DNA of 64,000 bases from Parvularcula sp. (GTDB lineage: Bacteria; Pseudomonadota; Alphaproteobacteria; Caulobacterales; Parvularculaceae), in NCBI GenBank assembly GCA_002704915.1, contig PAIP01000056.1, forward strand, positions 1 to 64,000. The letters run 5' to 3'. Position numbers and translations under genes: made by a program. Each line of letters opens with the position of its first letter. Within the stretch, counting starts at the first letter, position 1. The notes below the pieces were generated by a model. It saw only the letters and a list, made by a program, of their open reading frames with translations. It searched no databases and had not been told where the DNA came from. Of the stretch, positions 18,003 to 28,198 are shown in pieces.

Positions 18003-19283
18003 ATGGCTGACTTCGACCCGTCTTTATTCCTGCCCATTGGCGTGATCATTTTCCTGCTGTTCCTGTCCGCCTTTTTTTCCGGATCGGAAACCGCGCTGAC
18101 GGCGACCTCCAAGGCGCGCATTCACAAACTCGACAGCGACGGAAATCTCAACGCGCGCCGCGTCAACTTGCTCATCAAGGACCGGGAGCGGCTGATCGGC
18201 GCCATACTCCTCGGTAACAACCTTGTGAATATCCTCGCCTCGGTAATTGCGGCGAGCGTCTTTAACCAGCTCTTTGGCGCGTCTCTAATCGCCACCGGTC
18301 TTGCGACCGCAACCATGACGGTGCTCGTGCTCGTATTCGCTGAAGTCACGCCCAAAACAGCCGCGATCACGCGGCCCGATTCGGTCGCCATGCTGGTCGC
18401 GCCGCTGATGCGCTGGGTCGTCTTTATCCTCGCGCCAATCACCTGGCTGGTGCAGATGTTCGTGCGCGGCGTTTTTCACGTGTTCGGTCTAGACATCTCG
18501 AAAGACAGCGCTGTCTTCTCGGCCGAAGAAGAAATTCGCGGCACGATCGACCTTCACCACTCCGAAGGCCGCGTCGACAAGGAAGCGCGAGACCTCATCC
18601 GCGGCGCCCTCGACCTCAACGAGATCCGGACCGAAGAAATCATGATCCACCGCAAGTCCATTGAGATGCTCGACATGGACATGCCGAAAGACGCGCTTAT
18701 CCGCCAGGCGCTGAAAAGCGCGCATACGCGCCTGCCGCTCTATCGGGAAAATCCCGACAACATCATCGGCATCCTGCACGCCAAGGATCTGTTGCGCGCG
18801 CTGTGGGACGCCGAAGGAAACGCCGACGCCATCGATTTCGAAGCGCTTGCCCGCGAGCCCTATTTCGCGCCGGAAACAACGACGCTTCAGGAACAGCTCG
18901 ACGCCTTCAAATTGAAGCAGGAACATTTCGCCCTGATCGTCGACGAATATGGCGCGCTGATGGGCCTTGTCACGCTGGAAGACATTCTCGAAGAGATCGT
19001 CGGCGAAATCGAGGACGAATATGACAGCCCTGTTCAGGGCGTGCGCCCGCAAGGGGACGGATCGCTGACCGTCGACGGCGACGTCACCCTGCGCGACCTC
19101 AACCGCGCCATGGACTGGAATCTCCCCGACGAGGAGGCGGTGACCGTCGCCGGCCTCGTCATTCATGAAGCCCAGAGCATTCCGGAAGTCGGCCAGACCT
19201 TTTCCTTTTACGGCTTCCGGTTCAAAATCCTTCGCCGCCGGCGCAACCAGATCACGGCGCTCAAGATCACGCCCATCAGCTAA
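18003..19283 (+). CDS. CorC/HlyC-family membrane protein (DUF21-CBS-CorC)
   Basis: 426 residues. An N-terminal DUF21 domain has about four hydrophobic segments between residues 10 and 160, including FSGSETALTATSKARIH and AEVTPKTAAITRP. Next is a CBS pair (about 200-320; LPLYRENPDNIIGILHAKDLL and FALIVDEYGALMGLVTLEDILEEIVGEI), then a C-terminal CorC_HlyC domain (about 340-425) ending in FRFKILRRRRNQI. Homologues are linked to Mg/Co efflux or cation homeostasis. It begins 17 bases after aroB, so read-through is likely. Confidence 0.9.
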   Translation: MADFDPSLFLPIGVIIFLLFLSAFFSGSETALTATSKARIHKLDSDGNLNARRVNLLIKDRERLIGAILLGNNLVNILASVIAASVFNQLFGASLIATGLATATMTVLVLVFAEVTPKTAAITRPDSVAMLVAPLMRWVVFILAPITWLVQMFVRGVFHVFGLDISKDSAVFSAEEEIRGTIDLHHSEGRVDKEARDLIRGALDLNEIRTEEIMIHRKSIEMLDMDMPKDALIRQALKSAHTRLPLYRENPDNIIGILHAKDLLRALWDAEGNADAIDFEALAREPYFAPETTTLQEQLDAFKLKQEHFALIVDEYGALMGLVTLEDILEEIVGEIEDEYDSPVQGVRPQGDGSLTVDGDVTLRDLNRAMDWNLPDEEAVTVAGLVIHEAQSIPEVGQTFSFYGFRFKILRRRRNQITALKITPIS

Positions 19284-19298
19284 CTCAGAAACGAAAGA

Positions 19299-20633
19299 AT
19301 GCCGGCCATGGCGAAAACAGCAGGCAAGAGCGCCTTCGTTTTCATTTTCATCACCATCCTTCTCAACATGATCGGTTTCGGCGTGATCATGCCCGTCATG
19401 CCGCAATTGATCATGGACGTGACCGGCGAGGACGTCTCCCATGCTGCGAAATGGGGCGGCTATCTCTCCGTCGTTTACGCCATCATGCAGTTTTTCATGA
19501 TGCCGGTTATCGGCGGCCTGTCCGACAGGTTCGGCCGAAGGCCGGTCATGCTGTCCTCTCTAGCCGCCTATTCCTTCGACTTCTTCATCATGGCGATCGC
19601 GCCCACGATCGGCGTTATTCTGGTGGCGCGCATCCTCGCCGGCGCCTTCGCAGCGACATTTTCCACGGCAAACGCGTTTATCGCCGATATTTCACCGCCG
19701 GAAAAACGCGCCTCAAATTTCGGGCTGATCGGCGCCGCTTTCGGCGTCGGCTTCATCATCGGGCCCGGCATTGGCGGCTTTCTCGGCGAGCATTTCGGCC
19801 CGCGCGCGCCGTTTTACTTCGTCGCAGCGACCGGGGCGGTCAATTTCCTGTTTGGCTTCTTCGCCATGCCGGAAACGCTGAACCCCGAGAACAGGCGGCC
19901 TTTCGAATGGCGACGCGCTAACGCCCTCGGCAATTTCAAGCAGTTCGCGCAATACCCGATCATGCTGCCCATCGCGGCGGTGCTGTTTTTCGGACAGCTC
20001 GCCCATTGGACCTATCCGTCGATCTGGTCCTATTACGCGATCGAAAAATTCTCCTGGAGCGAGGCCATGATCGGCGCATCGCTCATGTATATGGGCCTCA
20101 TGTCCGGTCTCGTTCAGGGCGGCCTCACCCGCGTCGCGATCCCGAAACTCGGAGAGCGTCGGGCCGCGCTGATCGGCCTCTCCATCACCGCCATCGGTTA
20201 TCTTTGCTTCGCGCTCGCCGGCAAGGGCTGGATGATTTTCGTCATCCTGACATTCACGGCGCTTGGCGGGCTCGCCCAGCCTTCGCTGCAGGGAATCATG
20301 TCACGCACTATTCCCCCCAATGCGCAGGGCGAATTGCAGGGCGCCATCGCCGCGCTCAACAGTCTCACCATGGTGTTCAGCCCCTGGATCATGACGCAAC
20401 TTTTTGCTGCTTTCTCTTCACCGGGCGAGCCCTTTACGCTTTTCGGCGCAACGATCCTTCCCGATGGGGCGCCGTTCTATTTCCCCGGCGCGCCATTGAT
20501 CTTCGCTTTTGTGCTTGAGCTGTTCGCCCTGGCGCTGTTGTTCCTCGCCTTCAGGCAGATTCAACGCCCGCGCGAGGAAGCGGCCGCCGCCGCGGAAGAA
20601 GCCGCTGAACAGCCATCGCCGACGAACATCTAA
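19299..20633 (+). CDS. MFS transporter, TCR/Tet-like drug:proton antiporter group
   Basis: 444 residues with 12 predicted membrane segments. The motif A loop [14 protein letters not shown] is after segment 2, and motif C-like [17 protein letters not shown] is in segment 5, typical of 12-TM drug antiporters of the Tet type. It probably exports small organic compounds, but the substrate cannot be inferred. Either the ATG at 19299 or the one at 19308 could be used. It is 15 bases downstream of the CorC-like gene, and its stop overlaps the convergent anmK stop by two bases. Confidence 0.88.
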   Translation: MPAMAKTAGKSAFVFIFITILLNMIGFGVIMPVMPQLIMDVTGEDVSHAAKWGGYLSVVYAIMQFFMMPVIGGLSDRFGRRPVMLSSLAAYSFDFFIMAIAPTIGVILVARILAGAFAATFSTANAFIADISPPEKRASNFGLIGAAFGVGFIIGPGIGGFLGEHFGPRAPFYFVAATGAVNFLFGFFAMPETLNPENRRPFEWRRANALGNFKQFAQYPIMLPIAAVLFFGQLAHWTYPSIWSYYAIEKFSWSEAMIGASLMYMGLMSGLVQGGLTRVAIPKLGERRAALIGLSITAIGYLCFALAGKGWMIFVILTFTALGGLAQPSLQGIMSRTIPPNAQGELQGAIAALNSLTMVFSPWIMTQLFAAFSSPGEPFTLFGATILPDGAPFYFPGAPLIFAFVLELFALALLFLAFRQIQRPREEAAAAAEEAAEQPSPTNI

Positions 20634-21763
20634 ACAGGGGCGCGGTGATAGACGCCGCCGCGCATGGGCGACGGAACGCGCGTCGTTTTGGGATAGCTGA
20701 TGGGCAGCTTTTTGAGCGTGCGAACCGCGAGATAAGCGAAGCATTCGGCTTCGAGATCGTCGCCGCGCCAGCCCGCATCTTCCGCCGTCACCACATCGGC
20801 TTCTAGGCGCTCCCGCAAAGCCTGCATCATCGCCGGATTGCGCCGGCCGCCGCCGCACACGATGTAACCGCCCGGCAGATCGGGCAGGAATTTCTCCGAT
20901 TGCGCGATACAGGCCGCGGTGAAGGCGGTGAGCGTCGCCGCGCCGTCCTCCAGCGATAAATTTTTCACCTGATCGAGTTTGAAATCATAGCGGTCGAGGG
21001 ATTTCGGCGGCTGGCGGCGCAGATAAGGATTGAGCAGCATCATCCTCAGCGCTTCTTCATCGACCTTGCCCGCAAGCGCGAGCGCGCCATCCATGTCCAT
21101 ATGCTCGCCGGTCTTCATCTCGACCCATTCGTCCACAAGGCCGTTTCCAGGCCCGCAATCGAAGGCGACAAGATCGAGGGCGCGGCCCCCTTCCGGCACA
21201 TAGGTGACGTTGGATACGCCGCCGAGATTGATGACGCCCACCGGGCATTCCGGCCGGTCCTCCATCGCGGCGACCAGCGCCCGGTGATAAATCGGGGCGA
21301 AGGGCGCGCCCTCGCCGCCCGCGGCGACATCGTTCGCGCGGAAATCATTGACCACGTCGATGCGGGTTTCGTCCGACAGCGTGCGGCCATTGCCGAGCTG
21401 CCAGGTGCGCCCGGCGACGCCCGCCTCTTTCGATGGACGGTGCAGAATGGTCTGGCCGTGAAAGCCGATGACGTCGACATCTTTCCGCCTTAGGCCGGCT
21501 TTTTCCAGCAGCGCCTCGACAGCCTCCACATGGGCGAAAGTGACCTCGCCCGCCGCCTTGCCGATTTCCTCCGCGCCGTCGCGGCCTTCAAGCGCGGCCT
21601 TGATCGCGCGGCGCACCCAGATTTTCAGATCCCGGCTGTAAGGAATATGGACCGCCGGGCCCGGTTCAACGCGATCCTCGCCATCGGTCACCAGCACCGC
21701 CGCGTCGATCCCGTCGAGAGACGTGCCGCTCATCAGGCCGATGGCTGTCATCATGTCGGACAT
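20630..21763 (-). CDS. anmK: Anhydro-N-acetylmuramic acid kinase
   Basis: 377 residues. It phosphorylates and opens 1,6-anhydroMurNAc in peptidoglycan recycling. The sugar-kinase fold signatures are the N-terminal GLMSGTSLDGID phosphate loop, VIGFHGQTILHRP, VINLGGVSNVTYV and the C-terminal GGYIVCGGGRRNPAMM. The start at 21763 (MSDMMTAIG) follows GGGA and fits family length; the longer frame to 21790 is not needed. It is convergent with the MFS gene and divergent from tyrS. Confidence 0.94.
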   Translation of the reverse strand: MSDMMTAIGLMSGTSLDGIDAAVLVTDGEDRVEPGPAVHIPYSRDLKIWVRRAIKAALEGRDGAEEIGKAAGEVTFAHVEAVEALLEKAGLRRKDVDVIGFHGQTILHRPSKEAGVAGRTWQLGNGRTLSDETRIDVVNDFRANDVAAGGEGAPFAPIYHRALVAAMEDRPECPVGVINLGGVSNVTYVPEGGRALDLVAFDCGPGNGLVDEWVEMKTGEHMDMDGALALAGKVDEEALRMMLLNPYLRRQPPKSLDRYDFKLDQVKNLSLEDGAATLTAFTAACIAQSEKFLPDLPGGYIVCGGGRRNPAMMQALRERLEADVVTAEDAGWRGDDLEAECFAYLAVRTLKKLPISYPKTTRVPSPMRGGVYHRAPV

Positions 21764-21914
21764 GGGATGTTCCCGTCGAAGTAGCGCCAAGCCTTTGCAG
21801 ACTCGCGGCGAAAACTGAAATCTCTCTTAACCATCCCGGCCAAACCCCGCCAATAGATTGGAATTGAAGACGCAAAGTGCTAGGGGCGAGCCTTCCGGCA
21901 GACTGAAGAGACCC

Positions 21915-23168
21915 ATGAGCGGCACACCGACTTACAAATCCGAATTTCTGAACGTGCTCAACGAACGCGGTTTCATCGCGCAAGGCACCAATCTTGAAGG
22001 CCTTGACGAAAAGGCTGCGTCGGGCGTCGTCACCGGCTATATCGGTTATGACGCGACGGCGCCCTCGCTTCACGCCGGACACCTGATCCAGATCGTCATG
22101 CTCTATTGGCTGCAGCAGACCGGTCATCGGCCGATCGCACTGATGGGCGGCGGCACGACCAAGGTGGGCGATCCGACAGGCAAAGACGAGCAGCGCAAGC
22201 TGCTGACGGATGACGAGATCAACGCCAATATCGCATCCATCAAGGGCGCGTTCGACCAGTATCTAAAATTTGGCGACGGCCCGACCGACGCAATCATGGT
22301 CAATAATGACGAGTGGCTGTCGAAACTCGGCTATGTGGAATTCCTGCGCGACTATGGGGTTCATTTCACGATCAACCGCATGCTGACCTTCGACTCGGTC
22401 AAATTGCGGCTCGAGCGCGAAAGCCCGATGACCTTCCTCGAGTTCAACTACATGCTCATGCAAGCTTACGACTTCCATGAGCTTTACAACCGTTATGGCT
22501 GCATCCTGCAGCTCGGCGGTTCGGACCAATGGGGCAATATCGTCAATGGCGTCGAGCTTTGCCGCCGCAAGGACGGCGCCGAGGTCTTCGGCCTGACGAC
22601 GCCGCTTTTGACCACCGCGTCGGGTAAGAAAATGGGCAAGACCGAAGGCGGCGCCATCTGGCTCAATCCCGACATGACGTCGCCTTATGATTACTGGCAA
22701 TATTGGCGCAACACAGAGGATGCCGATGTCGCAACCATGCTGGCGCGTTTCACGACGCTTCCCATGGATGAGGTAAACCGGCTTGCGGCGCTTCAGGGCG
22801 CGGAAATCAACGACGCCAAGAAAATCCTGGCGACGGAGGCGACGGCCCTTCTCCATGGCCGCGACGCCGCCGAAAGCGCCGCCGCCACGGCGCAGAAGAC
22901 GTTCGAACAGGGCGGGCTTGGCGGCGACCTGCCGACCATCGACATTGCAGAGAAAGACCTGAGCGAGGCTGCGCTGATCGATCAGTTCATCGCAACGGGC
23001 CTTTGCGCATCAAAAGGCGAAGCGCGCCGTCACATCAAGGCCGGCGCCCTGAAAGTAAACGATCAGGCCGTCACCGAAGAACGCAACCTGTCCGCAAACG
23101 ATATTCGCGACGGCGCCGTCAAGATTTCAGTCGGCAAAAAGAAACACGCGATCATTCGCGTTCAGTGA
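21915..23168 (+). CDS. tyrS: Tyrosyl-tRNA synthetase
   Basis: 417 residues, a class I synthetase. The HIGH-type motif is LHAGH (52-56), the tyrosine pocket includes [11 protein letters not shown] and [12 protein letters not shown], and the KMSKS-type loop is KKMGKT. A C-terminal S4 RNA-binding domain follows (about 345-410; [22 protein letters not shown]). The ATG at 21915 gives the normal N-terminus. The frame extends upstream to 21858, but that part is not conserved. Its stop abuts the stop of the convergent AsmA-like gene with no gap. Confidence 0.97.
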   Translation: MSGTPTYKSEFLNVLNERGFIAQGTNLEGLDEKAASGVVTGYIGYDATAPSLHAGHLIQIVMLYWLQQTGHRPIALMGGGTTKVGDPTGKDEQRKLLTDDEINANIASIKGAFDQYLKFGDGPTDAIMVNNDEWLSKLGYVEFLRDYGVHFTINRMLTFDSVKLRLERESPMTFLEFNYMLMQAYDFHELYNRYGCILQLGGSDQWGNIVNGVELCRRKDGAEVFGLTTPLLTTASGKKMGKTEGGAIWLNPDMTSPYDYWQYWRNTEDADVATMLARFTTLPMDEVNRLAALQGAEINDAKKILATEATALLHGRDAAESAAATAQKTFEQGGLGGDLPTIDIAEKDLSEAALIDQFIATGLCASKGEARRHIKAGALKVNDQAVTEERNLSANDIRDGAVKISVGKKKHAIIRVQ

Positions 23169-26100
23169 TCATTGCTGCGCCGGCTCTTCAACAGGCTCTG
23201 ATTCCGGAGCAGGCGCCTCATCGGCGGGCGCAGCCTCCGGCGTCGTAGTTCGCGAGGGCTGCATCAACTGACGGAAAATCCCCGGCGTCAGAACCGAAAG
23301 CGGATTGACGAACACGCTCGGATCGCTCGTCTCGCCGCTGACGCTGTAATTAAAAGCGACGATGCCCTCGCCTTCCTTGCCGACCAGTATGTCGCCGATA
23401 ATCGGGGCATTGCCGAGAAACGAGTTGAGCGCATAGACCGGTGCGACGGCGCCGTTCAGTTGCGTGACGCCGCCAGGCCCGACGCCCACCCGTCCGTCTG
23501 CGGTGATCCCCACAGACGAGCCGGTGGCGCGCATGTCGTCGACGGAAACGACGCCCTCCTCATAATCGAACCGCCCATAGGCATAGTCAAAATCGATCCC
23601 TTCCCCGCTCATCAGATTGGCGAGACCGTCAAGCGAACCGGCTGAGAAGATGCGGGCCAGCAACGGCGCCTCAACGATCTGCAGATTGCGGGCTTCGAGT
23701 TCGCCGGCGAAGCCGGGCACGCCAGGCTGGTGGAGGGCGATCAGCATCAAGCCTTCGCCGCCTTCAATCGAATCGATGCCGAAAACGCCGCGCATGAGTT
23801 CACCGATTGCGCTGGTGCGCGCTTCCAGCGCGCGTTCCGGGCCTTCCGAGGCGCCGGTAAGCGCCATGGTCACGCGCAAGGGGTCGCCGTCGCCGCCAAA
23901 AGCGGAGAAATCGAGCGCCTGCAATCGCGCCGCATTGCGGTTGAAATCCAGCGCCCCATCCCGATAGACAACGCCGTTGCGCAAGGCGATCTCGTCAATC
24001 CGCGCCTGCAGGCTCACGCCCGGCCCCCAATTGAGCGACCCCTCTTCTTCATCTTCGCCGGCGCCTTCGAGGATTTGCGTCACCATAGGGCCGGCATTCA
24101 AGAAGGGTCCCACCGCCGTCAGATCGAGCGCGCCATTTGCGTCGCGGGAGGCCGTCATCGCAAAATCGGCGCTGTCGGAAATATAAACCCGCGAAAGATC
24201 GGCGTCTTGCAGGGCGCCGTCCCTGTTGAAGGAAAGGGCGCCTGAAATTTCGACGCCATCCCCTGAAACCGACAGCGCATCAATCATGACGCCGTCTTCT
24301 TTGAAAACCATGGAAAGATCGCCCGTGGCGGCCATGCCTTTGGGTTTGCGCCAGCCAAGCGGGCCCACCGTCACAACCGCTTCGGCAAAATCGGCCTTGA
24401 GATCGAGGCTTTGAAAATCGCCGAGATCGCCCACAGCTTTTGCGTCGAACCGGACCGGTCCGCGCAGGAACTGCCGGGATGAAATGCCGAACACATCGCC
24501 CGCCGAAGAATTGAAAACGCCGGAAATGGCGATGTCCGAAGGACCATCTTCCTTGAAAAAATTCTGGCGCCAGACCATTTCGATGGGCGCATCTTCGGCA
24601 AGCGACGCATCGGCTCGAACGGTCAGGGATCGCGGGCGCAAATCCACCTCCCCCTCGGCATTTCTGATCTGGATGCCGCCGATCAGATCATTCAGCGTCA
24701 TGTTTTCGAAGGTGGCCGTACCCGTATAGGCGTATTCGTCAGGCGGCACATCGCGCTTGTTGGGCCGCATGACCTCCACGACGGCCCGTGCGTCCCCCGC
24801 AAACTGATCCGGCGAAAGATTGACTTTTGATAGAAGCAAAAGAGGCTTCTGGTCGAGCACGCCAAGAATGGACTCAGCGCGTCCCGTCGCCGTGAAGCGG
24901 TAATAAGTCGGCTGCCATTTCGGAATGAAGACAGGGAACGAAACTTCTCCCCTGGAAATCGCGACATCGCCGACGCGCGCGCTTTCGACATTGAGCGTGA
25001 ACGAATTGCCGCGCACAACGCCGCCGCCCCTGCCGCCGCGAAGGGGCGTCATCTCCTTGACATAATAGGCCGTGACATCGCGCGCATCGAAGGTGAGCTC
25101 CAGCGCATCATCGGGAAAGCCGCCATCCTCGCCCACGGCGCCGGGAAGCAGGTTCATGGTGAAATCGAGATTGTCGATATGCGCCGAGGCAAGCCGGTCT
25201 TCGACCCAGTCGCGCGCGCCAGTCGCAATTTGCTTCGGCCAGATGGATAAAAGCCGTTCCGGATCGAGCGAGCCCTCAATATCGAGATCGGCGATCGCGC
25301 CAGGAGATGGCGACGGCGCGCCGTCAAGGCCTCTCGGGCGCAGGAGGGTGACATTTCCCGAAACGGCGAGCTCGGCGAAAGAAGCATTCATCCGCCGCAC
25401 CGCGAGGCGGCGTTCGGGAACGAAATACTGGCCATTCAGAAGAATGTCCTGAACCGGGACCGGCGCCGGAAATTGCTCAGGCGCGGAAACCACTATTTCT
25501 TCGGAGGACAAGTCGAAGGAAATGCTTTCAGGCTGTCGGATGTCGTCGCCAAAGGAAATCGAGACTTCCCCGGATACAGAGCCTTTCGCGCCTTCCAGAT
25601 CGAAGTCGAACCGCTCAATAAAAAAACGGTTGGCGTTGGGATCGAATACGGCCGCCCATTCGATTAAGGAAATTCGCTGCGACACGCCTCCAATGTGCAG
25701 CAGACCTTCTCCCAGATGCGCATTGATCTTCGAGGAAAGAACATCGCCTTCAGGCGTAAACGCAATGTTGGCGTCACCGCTTACCGGCGCGTCGACAATG
25801 GCGGCCCGGTCGCCGTAAAAGGTGCTCAAAAGGTCGCCCACCGGAAAATTATCGCCATCGGCGGCGACATTGATGACGCCGTCATCCTCAACATAATCGG
25901 CCGTCACATTGATCGCGGCGCTCTCATCCCCCATCGTGATTTCGCCGTCGAGAAGCGCCTGCAAGCCGACTTCATTGCGCCGTACAAAGACTTTCATCGC
26001 GGGCGCGGTCCAGGAGCGCCCTGAAACCTCGTCGTAAAACGTGACTTCAGCGTTCGAGAGTTCTGCGGCTTCAAACGCGTTTCTTAACAAACGGCCTTCG

Positions 26101-26573
26101 AGCAGGGCGGAAAGGTTGAGGCCGCGATCCTTCGGCCTTTTGAGCTGGACAATGGGAATATCCACATTGAGACTTTCCCGGCGGACGATCCGCAAATGGG
26201 CCGCTTCGGCCGCGATGGTTTTGGGGCCAACCCTGCCCGCCAGAAAGTCGCCGAGCGCAAAGGTCATCAAGACTTGCGGCGCGCTGGCGGCTTCTCGTCC
26301 CTCAAGACTGAAAATGGAAAGGTCGTTCACCGCGAGCCGGTATTCGCCGCGCGTCTCCGTGCGCCGCAAGTCGATATCGCCGATCCGCGCGTCATATCCC
26401 TTGGGCAGGCGGCGCTCGATGGCGAACTCAACGCTCGGCTTGAAGAGATCGAGAGAAACGGGCCCCTGACCCAGACGCCAGGACAAAAAGATGAAAGCAG
26501 CGGCGGCGCCGGCGAGCGCAATGGCGATGACTTCAAGCGTGATGATCGCCGTTTTCAACGCCCTCTTTTTCAT
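23169..26573 (-). CDS. Very large AsmA/YhdP-like envelope protein (DUF3971-type)
   Basis: 1134 residues. One N-terminal membrane anchor (about 8-31, ITLEVIAIALAGAAAAFIFL) follows a basic start MKKRALK. The remainder is a long beta-rich chain resembling the YhdP/AsmA/TamB group that spans the periplasm. The region up to about 480 looks like DUF3971, and the C-terminal part has an AsmA_2-type section (DFDYAYGRFDYEEGVVSVDDMRATGSS pattern). It ends in a Pro/Ala/Glu-rich tail. Relatives act in phospholipid transport between membranes. The ATG at 26573 is chosen because the frame upstream is not protein-like. Confidence 0.85.
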   Translation of the reverse strand: MKKRALKTAIITLEVIAIALAGAAAAFIFLSWRLGQGPVSLDLFKPSVEFAIERRLPKGYDARIGDIDLRRTETRGEYRLAVNDLSIFSLEGREAASAPQVLMTFALGDFLAGRVGPKTIAAEAAHLRIVRRESLNVDIPIVQLKRPKDRGLNLSALLEGRLLRNAFEAAELSNAEVTFYDEVSGRSWTAPAMKVFVRRNEVGLQALLDGEITMGDESAAINVTADYVEDDGVINVAADGDNFPVGDLLSTFYGDRAAIVDAPVSGDANIAFTPEGDVLSSKINAHLGEGLLHIGGVSQRISLIEWAAVFDPNANRFFIERFDFDLEGAKGSVSGEVSISFGDDIRQPESISFDLSSEEIVVSAPEQFPAPVPVQDILLNGQYFVPERRLAVRRMNASFAELAVSGNVTLLRPRGLDGAPSPSPGAIADLDIEGSLDPERLLSIWPKQIATGARDWVEDRLASAHIDNLDFTMNLLPGAVGEDGGFPDDALELTFDARDVTAYYVKEMTPLRGGRGGGVVRGNSFTLNVESARVGDVAISRGEVSFPVFIPKWQPTYYRFTATGRAESILGVLDQKPLLLLSKVNLSPDQFAGDARAVVEVMRPNKRDVPPDEYAYTGTATFENMTLNDLIGGIQIRNAEGEVDLRPRSLTVRADASLAEDAPIEMVWRQNFFKEDGPSDIAISGVFNSSAGDVFGISSRQFLRGPVRFDAKAVGDLGDFQSLDLKADFAEAVVTVGPLGWRKPKGMAATGDLSMVFKEDGVMIDALSVSGDGVEISGALSFNRDGALQDADLSRVYISDSADFAMTASRDANGALDLTAVGPFLNAGPMVTQILEGAGEDEEEGSLNWGPGVSLQARIDEIALRNGVVYRDGALDFNRNAARLQALDFSAFGGDGDPLRVTMALTGASEGPERALEARTSAIGELMRGVFGIDSIEGGEGLMLIALHQPGVPGFAGELEARNLQIVEAPLLARIFSAGSLDGLANLMSGEGIDFDYAYGRFDYEEGVVSVDDMRATGSSVGITADGRVGVGPGGVTQLNGAVAPVYALNSFLGNAPIIGDILVGKEGEGIVAFNYSVSGETSDPSVFVNPLSVLTPGIFRQLMQPSRTTTPEAAPADEAPAPESEPVEEPAQQ

Positions 26574-26769
26574 GCAAGCCGCAACCTCGCGACACTCAAA
26601 AACCTGCTGGCGGGCCTGCCCCGTGCATTGCCTGGCGCCGCAAACCGTTACCGGTACCGGCCAACGCCCGCAACGGCAAGGGAACAGACTGAAAACCCGC
26701 ACCACTGGCCAAATTCTGACAAGCGGATATGGTGCGCACGCTCACGACCAGACTGTTTAGGAACGCATC

Positions 26770-27240
26770 ATGACGAAAGCGCTCGCCGAGGGCTCGAAGG
26801 CCCCGGCTTTCACCCTCCCGCTGGACGATGGAACGACGGTGAAACTCAAGGATCTCGCCGGCCAGAAAGTGGTTCTCTATTTCTATCCGAAGGACGACAC
26901 ATCAGGCTGCACCAAGGAAGCCATCGCCTTTTCCGAGGACATCGCCAAGTTCAAACGTGCGAAGGCGAAAGTGATCGGCGTTTCCCGCGACACCATCGCC
27001 AAGCACCAGAAGTTCAAAGAAAAACATGGGCTTAAGGTTGACCTTGGGGCCGATGAGACTGGCGCAGTGACGGAAAAATACGGCGTCTGGGTCGAAAAGA
27101 GCATGTATGGCCGCAAATTCATGGGGATCGAGCGGGCGACCTTCCTCATCGACGAAAAAGGCGTGATCCGGAAAATCTGGCGCAAGGTGAAGGTGGCGGG
27201 CCATGCCGAAGAGGTGCTGGCCGCGGTGAAAGCGCTTTGA
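26770..27240 (+). CDS. bcp: Thioredoxin-dependent thiol peroxidase (Bcp/PrxQ)
   Basis: 156 residues. The peroxiredoxin active site is YPKDDTSGCTKEA, with peroxidatic C47. The E. coli Bcp resolving cysteine five residues later is absent (Ile here), so it is of the one-cysteine PrxQ type or uses an external thiol. Later blocks ADETGAVTEKYGVW and ERATFLIDEKGVIRKIW are typical. It reduces hydroperoxides in the cytoplasm. Its stop overlaps the TTG start of the DUF455 gene. Confidence 0.95.
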   Translation: MTKALAEGSKAPAFTLPLDDGTTVKLKDLAGQKVVLYFYPKDDTSGCTKEAIAFSEDIAKFKRAKAKVIGVSRDTIAKHQKFKEKHGLKVDLGADETGAVTEKYGVWVEKSMYGRKFMGIERATFLIDEKGVIRKIWRKVKVAGHAEEVLAAVKAL

Positions 27241-28049
27241 GCGAAGCCAAAACCTTGCTGGCGGCGGCGGCCGCGGTCCTTGAGACAGCCGATCCTGCGG
27301 ATAAAACTGCGGCAGCTGAGAAAGCCGACGCCCTGCGCTTGGCCTCGGCCCCGCTCGGCGCGCCGGTCAAAGCGCCGGATCGGCCCGCGAGGCCTGAAAA
27401 GCCCGATCTGGTTCCGCCGGGCGCGGTTCCGCGGCGCCGGCTCGGCAGCCCCGAAGGCAGGGCCGCCCTCCTCCACGCCATCGCTCATATCGAATTCAAC
27501 GCCATCGATCTCGCTTTCGACATGGCCCTTCGCTTTACCGCCGCCATTGAGGCGGCTGGCCTTAACGGCAAGGCCTTCGCCCAGGACTGGATCCGGGTCG
27601 GCGGCGAGGAGGCGCGCCATTTCCGCATGATCGAGGTGCGTCTTGGAGACCTTAACTGCCGCTATGGCGACTATCCCGCCCATGACGGGCTCTGGGAGGC
27701 GGCTGAGACCACCGCCCATGACGCCCTCGCCCGCCTAGCCGTTGCGCCGCTCATTTTGGAAGCGAGAGGACTTGACGTGACGCCGGACATGATCGAAAGG
27801 CTGAAGGCGGCGGGAGATTCGGCGAGCGCAGCGCCGCTGGAGGTGATATATCGCGAGGAAGTAGGCCACGTCGCCTGTGGAAAACGCTGGTTCGATGCCT
27901 TGTGCGCGGCTCGCAGCCTTGATCCTGCACCGGCCTTCAGACGGCTCCGGGACGAATGTTTCCGGGGTCAGTTGAAACCGCCTTTTAACCATGAAGCGCG
28001 GGCAAAAGCCGGGCTGTCACAAGGGTTTTATGAACCTATTGGAAACTAA
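27237..28049 (+). CDS. DUF455 (ferritin-like) family protein
   Basis: 270 residues. A disordered Ala/Pro-rich N-terminus (1-60) leads into the DUF455 domain. Candidate metal ligands of a four-helix ferritin-like bundle can be seen in HAIAHIEFNAIDLAFD, GGEEARHFRMIE and YREEVGHVACGKRWF. The family is called ferritin-like from its Glu/His pattern, but its activity is unknown. The start is a TTG that forms a four-base TTGA overlap with the peroxiredoxin stop, so the two genes are probably co-translated and may share an oxidative-stress role (inference). Confidence 0.86.
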   Translation: MSEAKTLLAAAAAVLETADPADKTAAAEKADALRLASAPLGAPVKAPDRPARPEKPDLVPPGAVPRRRLGSPEGRAALLHAIAHIEFNAIDLAFDMALRFTAAIEAAGLNGKAFAQDWIRVGGEEARHFRMIEVRLGDLNCRYGDYPAHDGLWEAAETTAHDALARLAVAPLILEARGLDVTPDMIERLKAAGDSASAAPLEVIYREEVGHVACGKRWFDALCAARSLDPAPAFRRLRDECFRGQLKPPFNHEARAKAGLSQGFYEPIGN

Positions 28050-28198
28050 AGACGCGTTTAATCATAACTCATGATAAAGACGGCGAAAAATAGCGTTACA
28101 CCATCACATAACTATTGCGTAATGCGCAATTTTGCGCTTCCCTATGAGCAGGGGTGGCTACGTTGCGTGTGTAAGCGCGTACAAGGGGCGTTAGTTCA

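Noticed and set aside
27735-27992. 85-residue minus-strand frame opposite DUF455
   Set aside because: Antisense of a conserved gene with no supporting feature.
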